A stretch of 64,000 nt of DNA from Actinoplanes sichuanensis (GTDB lineage: Bacteria > Actinomycetota > Actinomycetes > Mycobacteriales > Micromonosporaceae): assembly GCF_033097365.1 (NCBI RefSeq), contig NZ_AP028461.1, forward strand, positions 11,435,501 through 11,499,500, read 5' to 3'. Shown here piece by piece: positions 10,907-19,171 of the stretch; position 1 is the first letter of the stretch; every line of letters begins with the position of its first letter. The notes beneath the pieces were generated by a model. It made no database searches, was not told the DNA's origin, and saw only the letters and a program-made list of their open reading frames with translations. Made by a program: the position numbers and the translations under genes.

Positions 10907-11958
10907 TTCGCGACCTCGCTTGAGTCGTACAGCCAGCAGGCGGCCCAGTGCCCGGGCACGTCACCGATCTCCAGCGGGACCGGCGTCTCGGTCGAGCAGC
11001 GCGCCATCGCCATCGGGCAGCGCGGGTGGAAGCGGCACCCGGCGGGCGGGTGGATGAGGCTCGGCGGCTCGCCGTTGCCGCGGTCCTCGTCTTCGACGTC
11101 GGACACACCGGTGAGCCGGTCCGGGTCCGGCGCGGAGTCGATCAGGAGACGGGTGTACGGGTGAGCCGGCGACTGGGTGACGGTCTCACTGTCGCCGCCC
11201 TCGACCATCCGGCCGGCGTACATGACCATCGTCTGGTCGGCGAAGTACCGGGCCGACGCGATGTCGTGGGTGATGTAGAGGATCGCCAGGTTGAAGCGTT
11301 CCTTCAGGTCACGCAACAGGTTCAGGACGCCGAGCCGGATCGACACGTCGAGCATGGAGACCGGCTCGTCGGCGAGCAGGGCCTCCGGTTCGGCACCGAG
11401 CGCCCGGGCGATCGCCACACGCTGCCGCTGACCGCCGGACAGCTCGTGCGGGAACTTGTCCAGGTAGCGCTCGGGCGGGGTGAGCGACACCCGCTGGAGC
11501 AGCTCGTGCAGCGCCTTCTCGAGGTCGGCGTCGGTCTTCCCGGCGTTGCCGTGGATCTTCAGCGCCCGGGTCAGGTGGTACCTGATGGTGTGCACCGGGT
11601 TCAGCGACGCGAACGGGTCCTGGAAGATCATCTGAACCCGGGCGCAGTAGGCGCGGAACGCCGAGCCCGACTTGACCTTCGTCGACTGCCCGTGCAGCCG
11701 GATGTCACCGCCGGTCCGTGGGTAGAGCTGGGCGAGCAGGCGGGCGACCGTGGACTTGCCCGAGCCGGACTCACCGACCAGGGCCACCACCTGACCGCGG
11801 CGGAGGGTGAGGTGCACATCATCGACGGCGTGCACCGCGTCGTGCCGGTTGGAGAACAGGTCGCGCAACCGCCGGCGGACGGGGAAGTGCTTGGTCAGGC
11901 CGATCGCCTCGAGCACCACCTCGTCGGCCGGCGCCTTGGCTTCCGGGATCGACGTCAT
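10903..11958 (-). CDS. Opp/Dpp-type ABC transporter ATPase (F-type)
   Basis: The product has 351 residues, starting at ATG 11958 with AAGGAC upstream. Walker A is [11 protein letters not shown], the Q-loop [15 protein letters not shown], the signature [15 protein letters not shown], Walker [13 protein letters not shown], and the H-loop [10 protein letters not shown]. The oligopeptide-type C-terminal motif [20 protein letters not shown] is intact. A hairpin separates it from the highly expressed binding-protein gene upstream, which would lower its relative expression. Confidence 0.93.
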   Translation of the reverse strand: MTSIPEAKAPADEVVLEAIGLTKHFPVRRRLRDLFSNRHDAVHAVDDVHLTLRRGQVVALVGESGSGKSTVARLLAQLYPRTGGDIRLHGQSTKVKSGSAFRAYCARVQMIFQDPFASLNPVHTIRYHLTRALKIHGNAGKTDADLEKALHELLQRVSLTPPERYLDKFPHELSGGQRQRVAIARALGAEPEALLADEPVSMLDVSIRLGVLNLLRDLKERFNLAILYITHDIASARYFADQTMVMYAGRMVEGGDSETVTQSPAHPYTRLLIDSAPDPDRLTGVSDVEDEDRGNGEPPSLIHPPAGCRFHPRCPMAMARCSTETPVPLEIGDVPGHWAACWLYDSSEVAK

Positions 11959-11983
11959 GCCGGTGTCCTTCTTGCATGCTGAG

Positions 11984-12016
11984 GCGGGCGCCCCGGTCGG
12001 TGACCGAGGCGCCCGC
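11984..12016 (-). terminator. Intra-operon hairpin after the binding-protein gene
   Basis: A 9-bp stem (GCGGGCGCC / GGCGCCCGC) encloses a 15-nt loop between the binding-protein gene and the ATPase gene. It is probably a partial terminator or mRNA-stabilising structure that favours excess binding protein, a common arrangement in ABC import operons. Confidence 0.5.
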
Positions 12017-12023
12017 GGGGCGA

Positions 12024-13709
12024 TCAGGAGTTGGCGGGCTGCAGCTTGAGGACGACGGTCAGAGCGCCGGCCTGCGTGGGCTGCATCGGGGCGTAGGAGT
12101 CCGCGTCCGACGGCCAGCCGACCCAGTTCTTGGTGCTGTACGCGCCACCGACGTTGTCCGAGCCGACCGGCAGCATCGGGGCCTGCTCCACGAAGATCTT
12201 CTGGATCGTGGCGAGCGCGGTCTTACGGGCCGCCTCGTCGGTCGCGTTGGAGTACGCCTTCAGCGCGGCGGTCGCCTCCGGGCTCTGGAAGCGGCCGAAG
12301 TTGCCCTGCTGGGCGGCGGTGCCGATCGGCTTCATCAGGTCGCCGTCCATCACCGTCTGGTAGATGTCGAACGGCGTCGAGCCACCGTTGGTCCAGCGCA
12401 TCGTGCCGCCGAAGTCGCCCTTCTGGACGTTGGCGTCCCAGACGTTCTGGTTCGGCTTCTCGACGATCGCCTCGATGCCGATCTCGGCCAGGTTGCTCTT
12501 GATGATCTCGAGCGTGGTCTGGTAGTCCGACCACGGGGCCGGGTCGCTCAGCTTGATGGACACCGGCTTGCCGGTCTTGTCCTTGAGGGTCGTGCCCTCC
12601 AGCTTGTAGCCCGAGTCGGTGAGCAGCTTCTTGGCGCCCTCGACGTCGACCGAGAAGGTCTTGCCCTTGTACTCGTCGGCGATGTAGGCGTCACCCGCGC
12701 CCTCCGGCAGACCGGTGACGCTCTTGATCTCCGGGTGGAAGTAGCCGGCCTCGGCCTGCACGAAGATGTCGTTGCGGTTGATGACCATGTTCATCGCGCG
12801 GCGCAGCGCCGGGTCGTCGAACGGCTTCTGGGTGGTGTTGATGTACAGACCGTGGATGCCCAGCACGCCCGGCGCCCAGACCTTGTAGTGCTCCGGGTCC
12901 TTGGCGACGAAGGTCTGCTGGTAGTTCGGGATGAAGACGAAGCTCCACTCGGCCTGGCCGGTGGCCAGCGCGGTCGACATCGCGTTGTTGTCGGCGTAGG
13001 AGGTGTAGCGCAGCTCCTTCACCTTGGGCAGCGCCTGCCAGTAACCGCTCTCACGGACGCTGAGAATCGTCGCCTGCTGGCTGAACGACTTCAGGACGTA
13101 CGGGCCACTGCCGACCGGCTCCTTGATCGGGTCGGTGGCCGGGTCCGCGATCTTCTCCCAGATGTGCTTCGGCACGATCGGGATCTGCCCGATCACCTTG
13201 TGCTGGGTGGTGAACTGCGACGAGGTGAACGTGATCTTCACCTTGTTGCCCTCCGACGTGATGGCGTCGAACGGGATGGCGAAGATGTTCAGGGCCTCGT
13301 TGCTCTTCACGAGGTTGTACGTGTAGACGACGTCCTCGGCGGTCAGCGGCTTGCCGTCGGACCAGGTCGCGCCGTCCCGGATGGTCAGGTCGACGGTCTT
13401 GTAGTCGGCGGACCACTTGATCTCGCTGGCCAGCCACGGGGTCAGCGGGTCGGCCGGCTTGGTGTTGTTCCACTGGCCGAGGGGCTCGTAGATCATCCAC
13501 CGGTAGCCGAGCGAGGCGCCCGCCGAGGTGCCGATGAACGGGTTGTTGTTCTCGGTCACCGTGCCGTTCGGCATGCCGATCGACAGGAACTCGGCCTGCT
13601 TGGCGTTGTTCGCGTTGTTGTTGGCGTTCGGCGAGTCGCTGCACGCGGCGAGCCCGCCACCGGCCAGCACGCCGGCCAGGGCGACCGCGAAGAGCTTGCG
13701 TCGCTGCAT
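12024..13709 (-). CDS. ABC transporter substrate-binding lipoprotein (SBP family 5)
   Basis: The product has 561 residues. ATG 13709 is preceded by GAGGAG; an in-frame start 24 nt upstream is less well placed. The signal peptide [21 protein letters not shown] ends in lipobox LAAC, so the mature protein is lipid-anchored. Next come an Asn-rich linker ([10 protein letters not shown]) and the SBP_bac_5 core, with [23 protein letters not shown] as family signature. Family 5 proteins bind peptides, but a branch binds oligosaccharides. The GH1 enzyme and LacI regulator nearby suggest a beta-glucoside or cello-oligosaccharide ligand. Confidence 0.92.
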   Translation of the reverse strand: MQRRKLFAVALAGVLAGGGLAACSDSPNANNNANNAKQAEFLSIGMPNGTVTENNNPFIGTSAGASLGYRWMIYEPLGQWNNTKPADPLTPWLASEIKWSADYKTVDLTIRDGATWSDGKPLTAEDVVYTYNLVKSNEALNIFAIPFDAITSEGNKVKITFTSSQFTTQHKVIGQIPIVPKHIWEKIADPATDPIKEPVGSGPYVLKSFSQQATILSVRESGYWQALPKVKELRYTSYADNNAMSTALATGQAEWSFVFIPNYQQTFVAKDPEHYKVWAPGVLGIHGLYINTTQKPFDDPALRRAMNMVINRNDIFVQAEAGYFHPEIKSVTGLPEGAGDAYIADEYKGKTFSVDVEGAKKLLTDSGYKLEGTTLKDKTGKPVSIKLSDPAPWSDYQTTLEIIKSNLAEIGIEAIVEKPNQNVWDANVQKGDFGGTMRWTNGGSTPFDIYQTVMDGDLMKPIGTAAQQGNFGRFQSPEATAALKAYSNATDEAARKTALATIQKIFVEQAPMLPVGSDNVGGAYSTKNWVGWPSDADSYAPMQPTQAGALTVVLKLQPANS

Positions 13710-13839
13710 CGAAATTCTCCTCGGAGGATTCATCTGCGGGTGAGAGGGGTGAGAGAGGTGAAACCGGGTGAGAGGGGTGCCACGAGGGCGTGCGGCATCG
13801 CGTGACCGGCCGTCGGCCGGCCCCGGGTGCCACCGATCC

Positions 13840-13859
13840 CCGGCCGTCGCAGCGGCCGG
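13840..13859 (-). terminator. Hairpin downstream of the LacI gene
   Basis: Stem CCGGCCG / CGGCCGG with loop TCGCAG, 28 bp past the LacI stop and upstream of the binding-protein gene. A second GC-rich inverted stretch lies next to it at 13805-13825. Between it and the binding-protein gene is a duplicated GGGTGAGAGGGGTG motif of unknown role. Confidence 0.45.
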
Positions 13860-13887
13860 TCGATGCGTTATCGGGTGTCGGGTCGTA

Positions 13888-14895
13888 CTAGGAGGAGCTG
13901 ACCGTTGACTCTCGGACGGTGAAAGTCGCCGGGATTATCGTCGGGCGGTTCGGAAGCGGTGTTCCCTCGAAATGGGCCAGCAGCGCACGTGCCGCCGCCT
14001 CACCCATCTCGCGCATGGGCTGGTGGACCGTGGTCAGCGGCGGCTGGGTGTGCGCCGCCATCGGGATGTCGTCGAAGCCGACGACCGAGACGTCCTCCGG
14101 GATCCGCCGACCGTGCTCCAGCAGCGCCTGCATGGCACCGGCCGCGGAGACGTCGTTGTGGCAGAAGACGGCGTCGAACTCGATGCCGGCCGCGATCGCC
14201 CGGTGGATCCCCTCGGCGCCCTGCTCGAAGGTGAAGTCGCCGAGCAGGATCCGCTCGTCGCCGACCGGGTGGCCGGCGTCGGCGTAGACCGCGGTGAACC
14301 CGTCCCGGCGCTGCTGGGTGCAACCGAACCGGGACGGCCCGGTGATCATCAGCGGCCGGTGCCGGCCCACCTCGATCAGGTGCCGGGCGGCCGCGCCGGC
14401 GCCGATGTGATTGGTCGTCCCCACACTGGGGATCTGCCCCGACATCTGGTCGCGATCGTCGATCAGGACCATCGGGAGGCCGCGGGCGTGCAGGGTGGCG
14501 ATGTAGTCGAGTGTGCCCTCCGGCTCGATGACCAGCAGCCCATCGAACGACTTGGCCGCGACCTGGGCGCCGAACTGGCGCATCGAGTCCTCGCCGCGGT
14601 TGCAGGTGAACAGCAGCAGGCCGTACTCCTCGGCTTCGAGGACGTCGACCGCTCCCTGCACCACCTCGCCCATCCACGGCCAGGTCAGCGAGGGGACGAG
14701 CATGGCCACCACCCGGGTGCGGCCGCGGGCCAGGTTGACCGCACGGGCACTGGGCACGTAACCGAGCTCCTCGATCACCGCGCGGACCCGCGCGGCGGTC
14801 GATTCGTCCAGCTCACCCTTGCCGTTGAGAACCCGGGACACGGTGGTCTTGCTGACCTTCGCCCGGGCCGCCACGTCGGCGATGGTGATCGGCAC
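13888..14895 (-). CDS. LacI-family transcriptional regulator
   Basis: The product has 335 residues. GTG 14895 has GAGGGAGCGAGC upstream. The N-terminal [26 protein letters not shown] and the hinge helix [18 protein letters not shown] are textbook LacI. The periplasmic-binding-like core runs from about residue 60 to 335 ([19 protein letters not shown] near the end). It lies directly upstream of the ABC/GH1 locus on the same strand and is very probably its sugar-responsive repressor. Candidate operators lie just upstream of its own start. Confidence 0.92.
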   Translation of the reverse strand: MPITIADVAARAKVSKTTVSRVLNGKGELDESTAARVRAVIEELGYVPSARAVNLARGRTRVVAMLVPSLTWPWMGEVVQGAVDVLEAEEYGLLLFTCNRGEDSMRQFGAQVAAKSFDGLLVIEPEGTLDYIATLHARGLPMVLIDDRDQMSGQIPSVGTTNHIGAGAAARHLIEVGRHRPLMITGPSRFGCTQQRRDGFTAVYADAGHPVGDERILLGDFTFEQGAEGIHRAIAAGIEFDAVFCHNDVSAAGAMQALLEHGRRIPEDVSVVGFDDIPMAAHTQPPLTTVHQPMREMGEAAARALLAHFEGTPLPNRPTIIPATFTVRESTVSSS

Positions 14896-14934
14896 GCTCG
14901 CTCCCTCAGTTGCTACCGGTTGATTGCCCCGGGG

Positions 14935-14960
14935 TTTCGGAACCGGTTTCGGGACCGGTT
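14935..14960. promoter_or_regulatory. Candidate LacI operator cluster
   Basis: Three ACCGGT cores occur within 26 bp (14935-14940, 14942-14947 and 14954-14959). The middle one lies in the palindrome AACCGGTT inside GGAACCGGTTTC, close to a CG-centred LacI-family operator. The position, 40-65 bp upstream of the lacI-type gene, suits autoregulation. Confidence 0.45.
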
Positions 14961-15050
14961 TCGGCAGTCAACCTCAGTGAGAGCCGTCACGTCAACGGGC
15001 CGAGCGAGCTATTTCGATTTCAAGACGGTAACCGACTTCGGTAAACAGTC

Positions 15051-15893
15051 TTAAACGGTAAGTGGGGCAAGATTCGGGAGAATCACCCCGAGCGGTGCGT
15101 CGATCACCAGGTCGGCATAGGGCTCGCCGCGGGTCACACCCCGGTTCACGATCGCCACCCGGATCCCGTCCCGGACCGCCCGCAGCACGAACCGGCGCCC
15201 CGACATGACGGTCAGCGACGAACCCAGAACGAGCAGCGTCCGCGCGCCCGCCACCAGCGCGAACGACCGCGACACCCGGTCCGGCGGCACGGTCTCGCCG
15301 AAATAGACCACGTCCGGCTTCAGGACTCCGCCGCAGGCCAGGCAGTCCACCACGGTGAACCCGGCCACCTCGGCATCGTCCAGCTCCACGTCACCGTCCG
15401 GATTGACGGTCGCCGCCACCGCCGCGAACCCCGGATTCGCCGCCGACAGCCGCTCCTCCAGCTCGTCGCGACCGGAACCCGCGCCACACCCCAGACACAC
15501 CACCCGGGCCAGGTTGCCGTGCAGCTCGATCACGTCCCGGGCACCGGCCGCCTGGTGCAGACCGTCCACGTTCTGCGTGATCAGCCCGGCCAGCAGACCC
15601 CGCTCCTGCAGTCGGGCCACCGCGCGGTGCCCGTCGTTGGGCCGCGCGTCGCCGATCGTTCGCCAGCCCAGATGACTGCGCGCCCAGTAGCGCCGCCGGG
15701 CCACCGGATCGCCGGTGAACGTCTGGTAGGTCATCGGCGAACCGCGCCGGGCCGACCCGGACGGCCCGCGGTAATCCGGGATCCCGGAGTCGGTGGACAG
15801 GCCGGCGCCACTGAGCACCACCACATCGCCCTCGGCGACCCACTCGTCCAGCCGGGCCACCTGTTCCACCATCTCGAGGTCCATGGCGTCCAT
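15051..15893 (-). CDS. NAD-dependent protein deacylase (sirtuin, Sir2 family)
   Basis: The product has 280 residues. ATG 15893 follows GACGAGGGA. The NAD-binding GAGLSTDSGIPDYRG, the TQNVDGLHQ motif and the catalytic His in IELHGN are all present. Two zinc CxxC pairs are visible (VCLGCG and DCLACGG). The SIRT4-like features FGETVPPDRV and LGSSLTVMSG follow. It removes acyl groups from lysines using NAD+. The gene is monocistronic and divergent from the Ala/Pro-rich membrane protein at 15985. Confidence 0.93.
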   Translation of the reverse strand: MDAMDLEMVEQVARLDEWVAEGDVVVLSGAGLSTDSGIPDYRGPSGSARRGSPMTYQTFTGDPVARRRYWARSHLGWRTIGDARPNDGHRAVARLQERGLLAGLITQNVDGLHQAAGARDVIELHGNLARVVCLGCGAGSGRDELEERLSAANPGFAAVAATVNPDGDVELDDAEVAGFTVVDCLACGGVLKPDVVYFGETVPPDRVSRSFALVAGARTLLVLGSSLTVMSGRRFVLRAVRDGIRVAIVNRGVTRGEPYADLVIDAPLGVILPNLAPLTV

Positions 15894-15984
15894 GGTCCCT
15901 CGTCCGGGTGACCGTGCGGGCAACCCGTACGAGTGGTGGAGCCGAGTTCGTCCGATGCGCCCCCAGGGGTCGGCGAGTAGGTTG

Positions 15985-16335
15985 ATGGACGTGATCACGG
16001 TGGCGCAGCCGGCCGCTCGTCCCTGGGACGGGCAGCGGATTCTGCGTTTCCTGACCGGGCTGGCCATGCTCGCCCTGGCGGTCACCCTGCGCCTGCCCGG
16101 ACCTGCGGTTCCGGCCCCGGTCGCGGCGTCCGCCGCCCCCGTTCCGGCGGTCGCCGCCGCGGTCGCCCCGGCCGAGGTGCCGGCCCCCGACCCGATGGTC
16201 TACGAGGCCGAGCGGATCGAGCCGGAGCCGGTCGGTGAGGCCGCCGAGGCCCCCGCAGCCGTGACGTTCACCACCCGTATCCCGCGTGGCGAGACCCCGG
16301 GAGCCACCGGCCCCCGCGCACCCCCGGCTCGCTGA
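15985..16335 (+). CDS. Small Ala/Pro-rich membrane or exported protein
   Basis: The product has 116 residues from ATG 15985; GTG 15991 is an alternative and neither has a strong ribosome site. An N-terminal hydrophobic helix (FLTGLAMLALAVTLRL) is followed by a low-complexity Ala/Pro/Val segment and an acidic stretch (MVYEAERIEPEPVGEAAE). No known domain is seen. The codon bias supports coding, but the function is unknown. The gene is divergent from the sirtuin gene. Confidence 0.55.
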   Translation: MDVITVAQPAARPWDGQRILRFLTGLAMLALAVTLRLPGPAVPAPVAASAAPVPAVAAAVAPAEVPAPDPMVYEAERIEPEPVGEAAEAPAAVTFTTRIPRGETPGATGPRAPPAR

Positions 16336-16394
16336 CGGGCCCCTAGCGGACCCGTCACCGCCGGCCGTAGATCGACCTACCACTGGGGTGCTCC

Positions 16395-17096
16395 ATGGAA
16401 TCCGTCCTGCAAACCTTTCTGAGCGCGGTCCCGCAGGCGACCGTGATCTGGCTCGCCATCCTCCTCGTCCTGGCTGTCGCGGTCGCCGTCGCGGCCCTGC
16501 CCCGGGGCGTGACCGCACCGGCACCGCCGAGCGAGGAGAACCGGCTCGCCGACCGGCTGGAGGCGGCCGCCGCCGAGGCCGCCGGAGTCGCCGAGCGCCG
16601 CCGCACCGAATGGCTCGCCGCCCAGCAGACCGTCGACGAGACCTGGGCCGCCTACGAGCAGGCCTCCGACGACGCCCGCCGGATCGGCGCCACCACCGCG
16701 TTCCCGCTGATGAGCCGCCGTCGCAAGCCCGGCGAGAACGTCGACCGCCAGCGCTACCTGCACCGCGCCGCCACCGAGCTGTGCCGCTCCCAGAGCCTGT
16801 CGATCGCTCAGCTCAACGACGTCTACGCGCACCGTGGCTGGAATCCCCGGCTGCACCCGGTCCAGCAGGAGCCGGTCCTGTTCAACGCGGTCCGGGCGCA
16901 CCGCTTCGACGCTTACCAGCGGGCCGTCGAGAAGGAGCGGGCCACCTGGCGCAGCGCCGAGGCCGCCGCCGAGACCCTGCGCGGCCTGCGCGCCGAGGCG
17001 GCCGCCGCCCGGTTGCACGGCCCGGTCACCGAGGCCGGCGAGCAGCAGGTGTTCGCCGAGCACTGGACACCGGCGGAACTTCCGGCCGCCGCCTGA
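16395..17096 (+). CDS. Membrane-anchored coiled-coil hypothetical protein
   Basis: The product has 233 residues. A single N-terminal membrane helix (ATVIWLAILLVLAVAVAVAAL) is followed by Ala/Glu/Arg-rich helices likely to form coiled coils (residues about 50-100 and 175-215). A middle part reads LCRSQSLSIAQLNDVYAHRGWNP. I do not recognise a family. It is followed 92 bp later by the App1-type gene on the same strand, perhaps co-transcribed. Confidence 0.7.
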   Translation: MESVLQTFLSAVPQATVIWLAILLVLAVAVAVAALPRGVTAPAPPSEENRLADRLEAAAAEAAGVAERRRTEWLAAQQTVDETWAAYEQASDDARRIGATTAFPLMSRRRKPGENVDRQRYLHRAATELCRSQSLSIAQLNDVYAHRGWNPRLHPVQQEPVLFNAVRAHRFDAYQRAVEKERATWRSAEAAAETLRGLRAEAAAARLHGPVTEAGEQQVFAEHWTPAELPAAA

Positions 17097-17188
17097 TGTC
17101 CACCCTGGATCCGCCGACCGTTCCCAGCGGACCGTGACAAGCGCCGGGTAACGTGGCCGGGCGGGCGGTACGGAACGGCAAGGAGGCG

Positions 17189-18250
17189 ATGGTGACGATA
17201 ACTCCCGCGGGTGGATCCTCGCCCGTGGTCCGGATTCACCGGGCCGCCCTGATCGAGGACGCCGTCCACGAGATCGTCGAGCGCCGGCTGCGCGGTCGCG
17301 GCTGGAAGCCGTACATCACCGCGTACACCGGTTACGGCGCCCCCGGCTGGGCCCGTGTGATGGCCCGGGTGCTGCTGGCCAGGCCGGGCATGGTCCGCCG
17401 ACGCCGGGAGAAGGTCCGCGGTTGGCGCAGCTTCACCACCACCCCGGTGAGCAGCGCGCTGGTCCGGATCGAGCTCGGCGGCACGATCACCGAGGCCCGC
17501 ACCGACCGCAGCGGCTATCTCGACGTCCGCGTCAAGGGCGACCTCGACCCCGGTTGGGGCAGCGCGAAACTCTCCACCGAGGGCACCGTCCCGGTGGAGG
17601 CGCCGATCCGGGTCATCGACCCCGGCGTCAAATTCGGTGTGATCTCCGACATCGACGACACGGTGATGGTCACCACACTGCCGCGCCCGCTGCTCGCCGC
17701 GTGGAACACGTTCGTCCTCGACGAGCACGCCCGCGCCGCGGTCCCCGGCATGGCGGTCCTCTACGAGCGACTGGTGCACGCCAATCCCGGCACCCCGGTC
17801 GTCTACCTCTCCACCGGCGCGTGGAACGTGGCACCGACCCTCACCCGGTTCCTCAGCCGCCACCTCTACCCGGCCGGGCCGATCCTGCTCACCGACTGGG
17901 GTCCCACCCCGGACCGCTGGTTCCGCAGCGGCCGCGAGCACAAGCGCAAGTCACTGCGCCGCCTCGCCGAGGAGTTCCCCGACGTGCGGTGGCTGCTCAT
18001 CGGCGACGACGGCCAGCACGACCAGGAGATCTACTCCGAGTTCGCCCGCGAGCACCCGGAAAATGTGGCGGCCGTGGCGATCCGCCGGCTGTCACCGACC
18101 CAGGCCGTGCTCGCCGGTGCCATCCCGGGCCCGTCGGAGACCGCCGAGGTCGTGCCATCCGGTGGCAAGACCTGGTTCTCGGCCCCCGACGGTGCCGGTC
18201 TGTGGTCGCTGCTGCGCGACACAGAGCTCGTCCGCAAGCCGAAAAACTAG
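17189..18250 (+). CDS. App1-type phosphatidate phosphatase domain protein (DUF2183)
   Basis: The product has 353 residues. ATG 17189 is chosen for the ideal site AAGGAGGCG just upstream. The catalytic HAD-like motif DIDDT (D154-T158) sits in GVISDIDDTVM. Further family motifs are VYLSTGAWNV, LLTDWGPTPDRWFRSG (with HKRKSLRRL) and LLIGDDGQHDQEIYSEF. Yeast App1 dephosphorylates phosphatidate; bacterial homologues are mostly uncharacterised. The last 4 nt overlap the convergent small gene at 18247. Confidence 0.88.
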   Translation: MVTITPAGGSSPVVRIHRAALIEDAVHEIVERRLRGRGWKPYITAYTGYGAPGWARVMARVLLARPGMVRRRREKVRGWRSFTTTPVSSALVRIELGGTITEARTDRSGYLDVRVKGDLDPGWGSAKLSTEGTVPVEAPIRVIDPGVKFGVISDIDDTVMVTTLPRPLLAAWNTFVLDEHARAAVPGMAVLYERLVHANPGTPVVYLSTGAWNVAPTLTRFLSRHLYPAGPILLTDWGPTPDRWFRSGREHKRKSLRRLAEEFPDVRWLLIGDDGQHDQEIYSEFAREHPENVAAVAIRRLSPTQAVLAGAIPGPSETAEVVPSGGKTWFSAPDGAGLWSLLRDTELVRKPKN

Positions 18251-18420
18251 GGTTTCTCCAGCTCAGGCTTGATCGCTGCCTCGGCCGCCCGCTCATGCAG
18301 GCGGCCCCGGATCTCCTCAGGTGTGTACGCCCGGCGCTTGCGCTCGGCCCGGGCCACCACCACGCCCGTCGCCGCGACTCCCGCCAGCCCCGCCAGTCCC
18401 GCTATCTTCCACCAACGCAT
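18247..18420 (-). CDS. 57-residue membrane protein
   Basis: The frame runs from ATG 18420 to TAG 18247-18249 and translates to 57 residues. A Trp/Lys start (MRWWK) is followed by an Ala/Gly/Val helix (IAGLAGLAGVAATGVVVA), a basic boundary (RAERKRRAY) and a helical tail (TPEEIRGRLHERAAEAA). This is a single-span protein with a cytoplasmic basic tail. It overlaps the convergent App1 gene by 4 nt. A TPEEI/RGRL helix after a basic anchor gives good coding texture, but the function is unknown and the ribosome site is weak. Confidence 0.66.
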   Translation of the reverse strand: MRWWKIAGLAGLAGVAATGVVVARAERKRRAYTPEEIRGRLHERAAEAAIKPELEKP

Positions 18421-18437
18421 CAGCCGAGAATAGACAT

Positions 18438-19088
18438 GTGGGAGCAGAACTCAGCCTCGATGAGGCCATCGACCTGACCCGTACCGGCGACATCTGGATC
18501 TTTCGGGGACGATCCGGGCCGGACCGGGCCATCCAGACCCTCACCAACAGCCCGGTCAACCACGTCGGCATGTCCCTGGTGATCGACGACATGCCGCCCC
18601 TGATGTGGCACGCCGAGCTCGGTAGGTCGCTCCCGGACATGTGGTCCGGCAGGTTCCAGCGCGGCGTCCAACTGCACGATCTACGCGACGCGGTCACCGT
18701 CTGGGCTCGGCGTTACGGCCAGCGGGGCTGGCTGCGCCAGCTCGACCCCGGCGTCACCCGGGCGATGGAGGACAAGGCCCTCAAGACCGTCGCCCGCCTG
18801 GACGGCACCCCCTTCCCGTCGACGTCGCAGCTCGCCGCCAGATGGGTGCGCGGCCGGGTCCCGCAGATCCGGATGCCCTGGCAGGAGAGCAAGGAGAGCG
18901 AGGCCACCCTGGAGAAGGCGTACTGTGCCGAGGTGGTCGCGGTCACCTACGAGGACATGGGCCTGCTGCCGACCGGCCGCAAGGCCAACTGGTACGACCC
19001 GGGCCGCTTCTGGAGCGGCGACGAACTCGAGCTCTGCGCCGGCTTCGCCCTGGGCGACGAGATCGCGGTCAGCGTTCCCGAGATCTGA
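18438..19088 (+). CDS. Permuted papain-fold (YiiX/NlpC-P60-like) protein
   Basis: The product has 216 residues from GTG 18438. [29 protein letters not shown] near the N-terminus carries the His (H42), and [18 protein letters not shown] near the C-terminus carries the Cys (C163). His before Cys is the circularly permuted papain order of the YiiX/YaeF group, whose members act as amidases or lipid thioesterases. There is no signal peptide, so it is probably cytosolic. The gene is divergent from the 57-residue membrane protein, 17 bp away. Confidence 0.72.
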   Translation: MGAELSLDEAIDLTRTGDIWIFRGRSGPDRAIQTLTNSPVNHVGMSLVIDDMPPLMWHAELGRSLPDMWSGRFQRGVQLHDLRDAVTVWARRYGQRGWLRQLDPGVTRAMEDKALKTVARLDGTPFPSTSQLAARWVRGRVPQIRMPWQESKESEATLEKAYCAEVVAVTYEDMGLLPTGRKANWYDPGRFWSGDELELCAGFALGDEIAVSVPEI

Positions 19089-19171
19089 CGACCCCGGGCG
19101 GCTCACCGCCCGTTCGAGAAAGACCCGCTCGGGTACGTCCTCCGCGTCCACCGCACCGGCAGGATGTGCCC

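Noticed and set aside
13736..13778. Duplicated GGGTGAGAGGGGTG upstream of the binding-protein gene as an operator
   Set aside because: It is a direct, not inverted, repeat and does not resemble the ACCGGTT sites upstream of the LacI gene.
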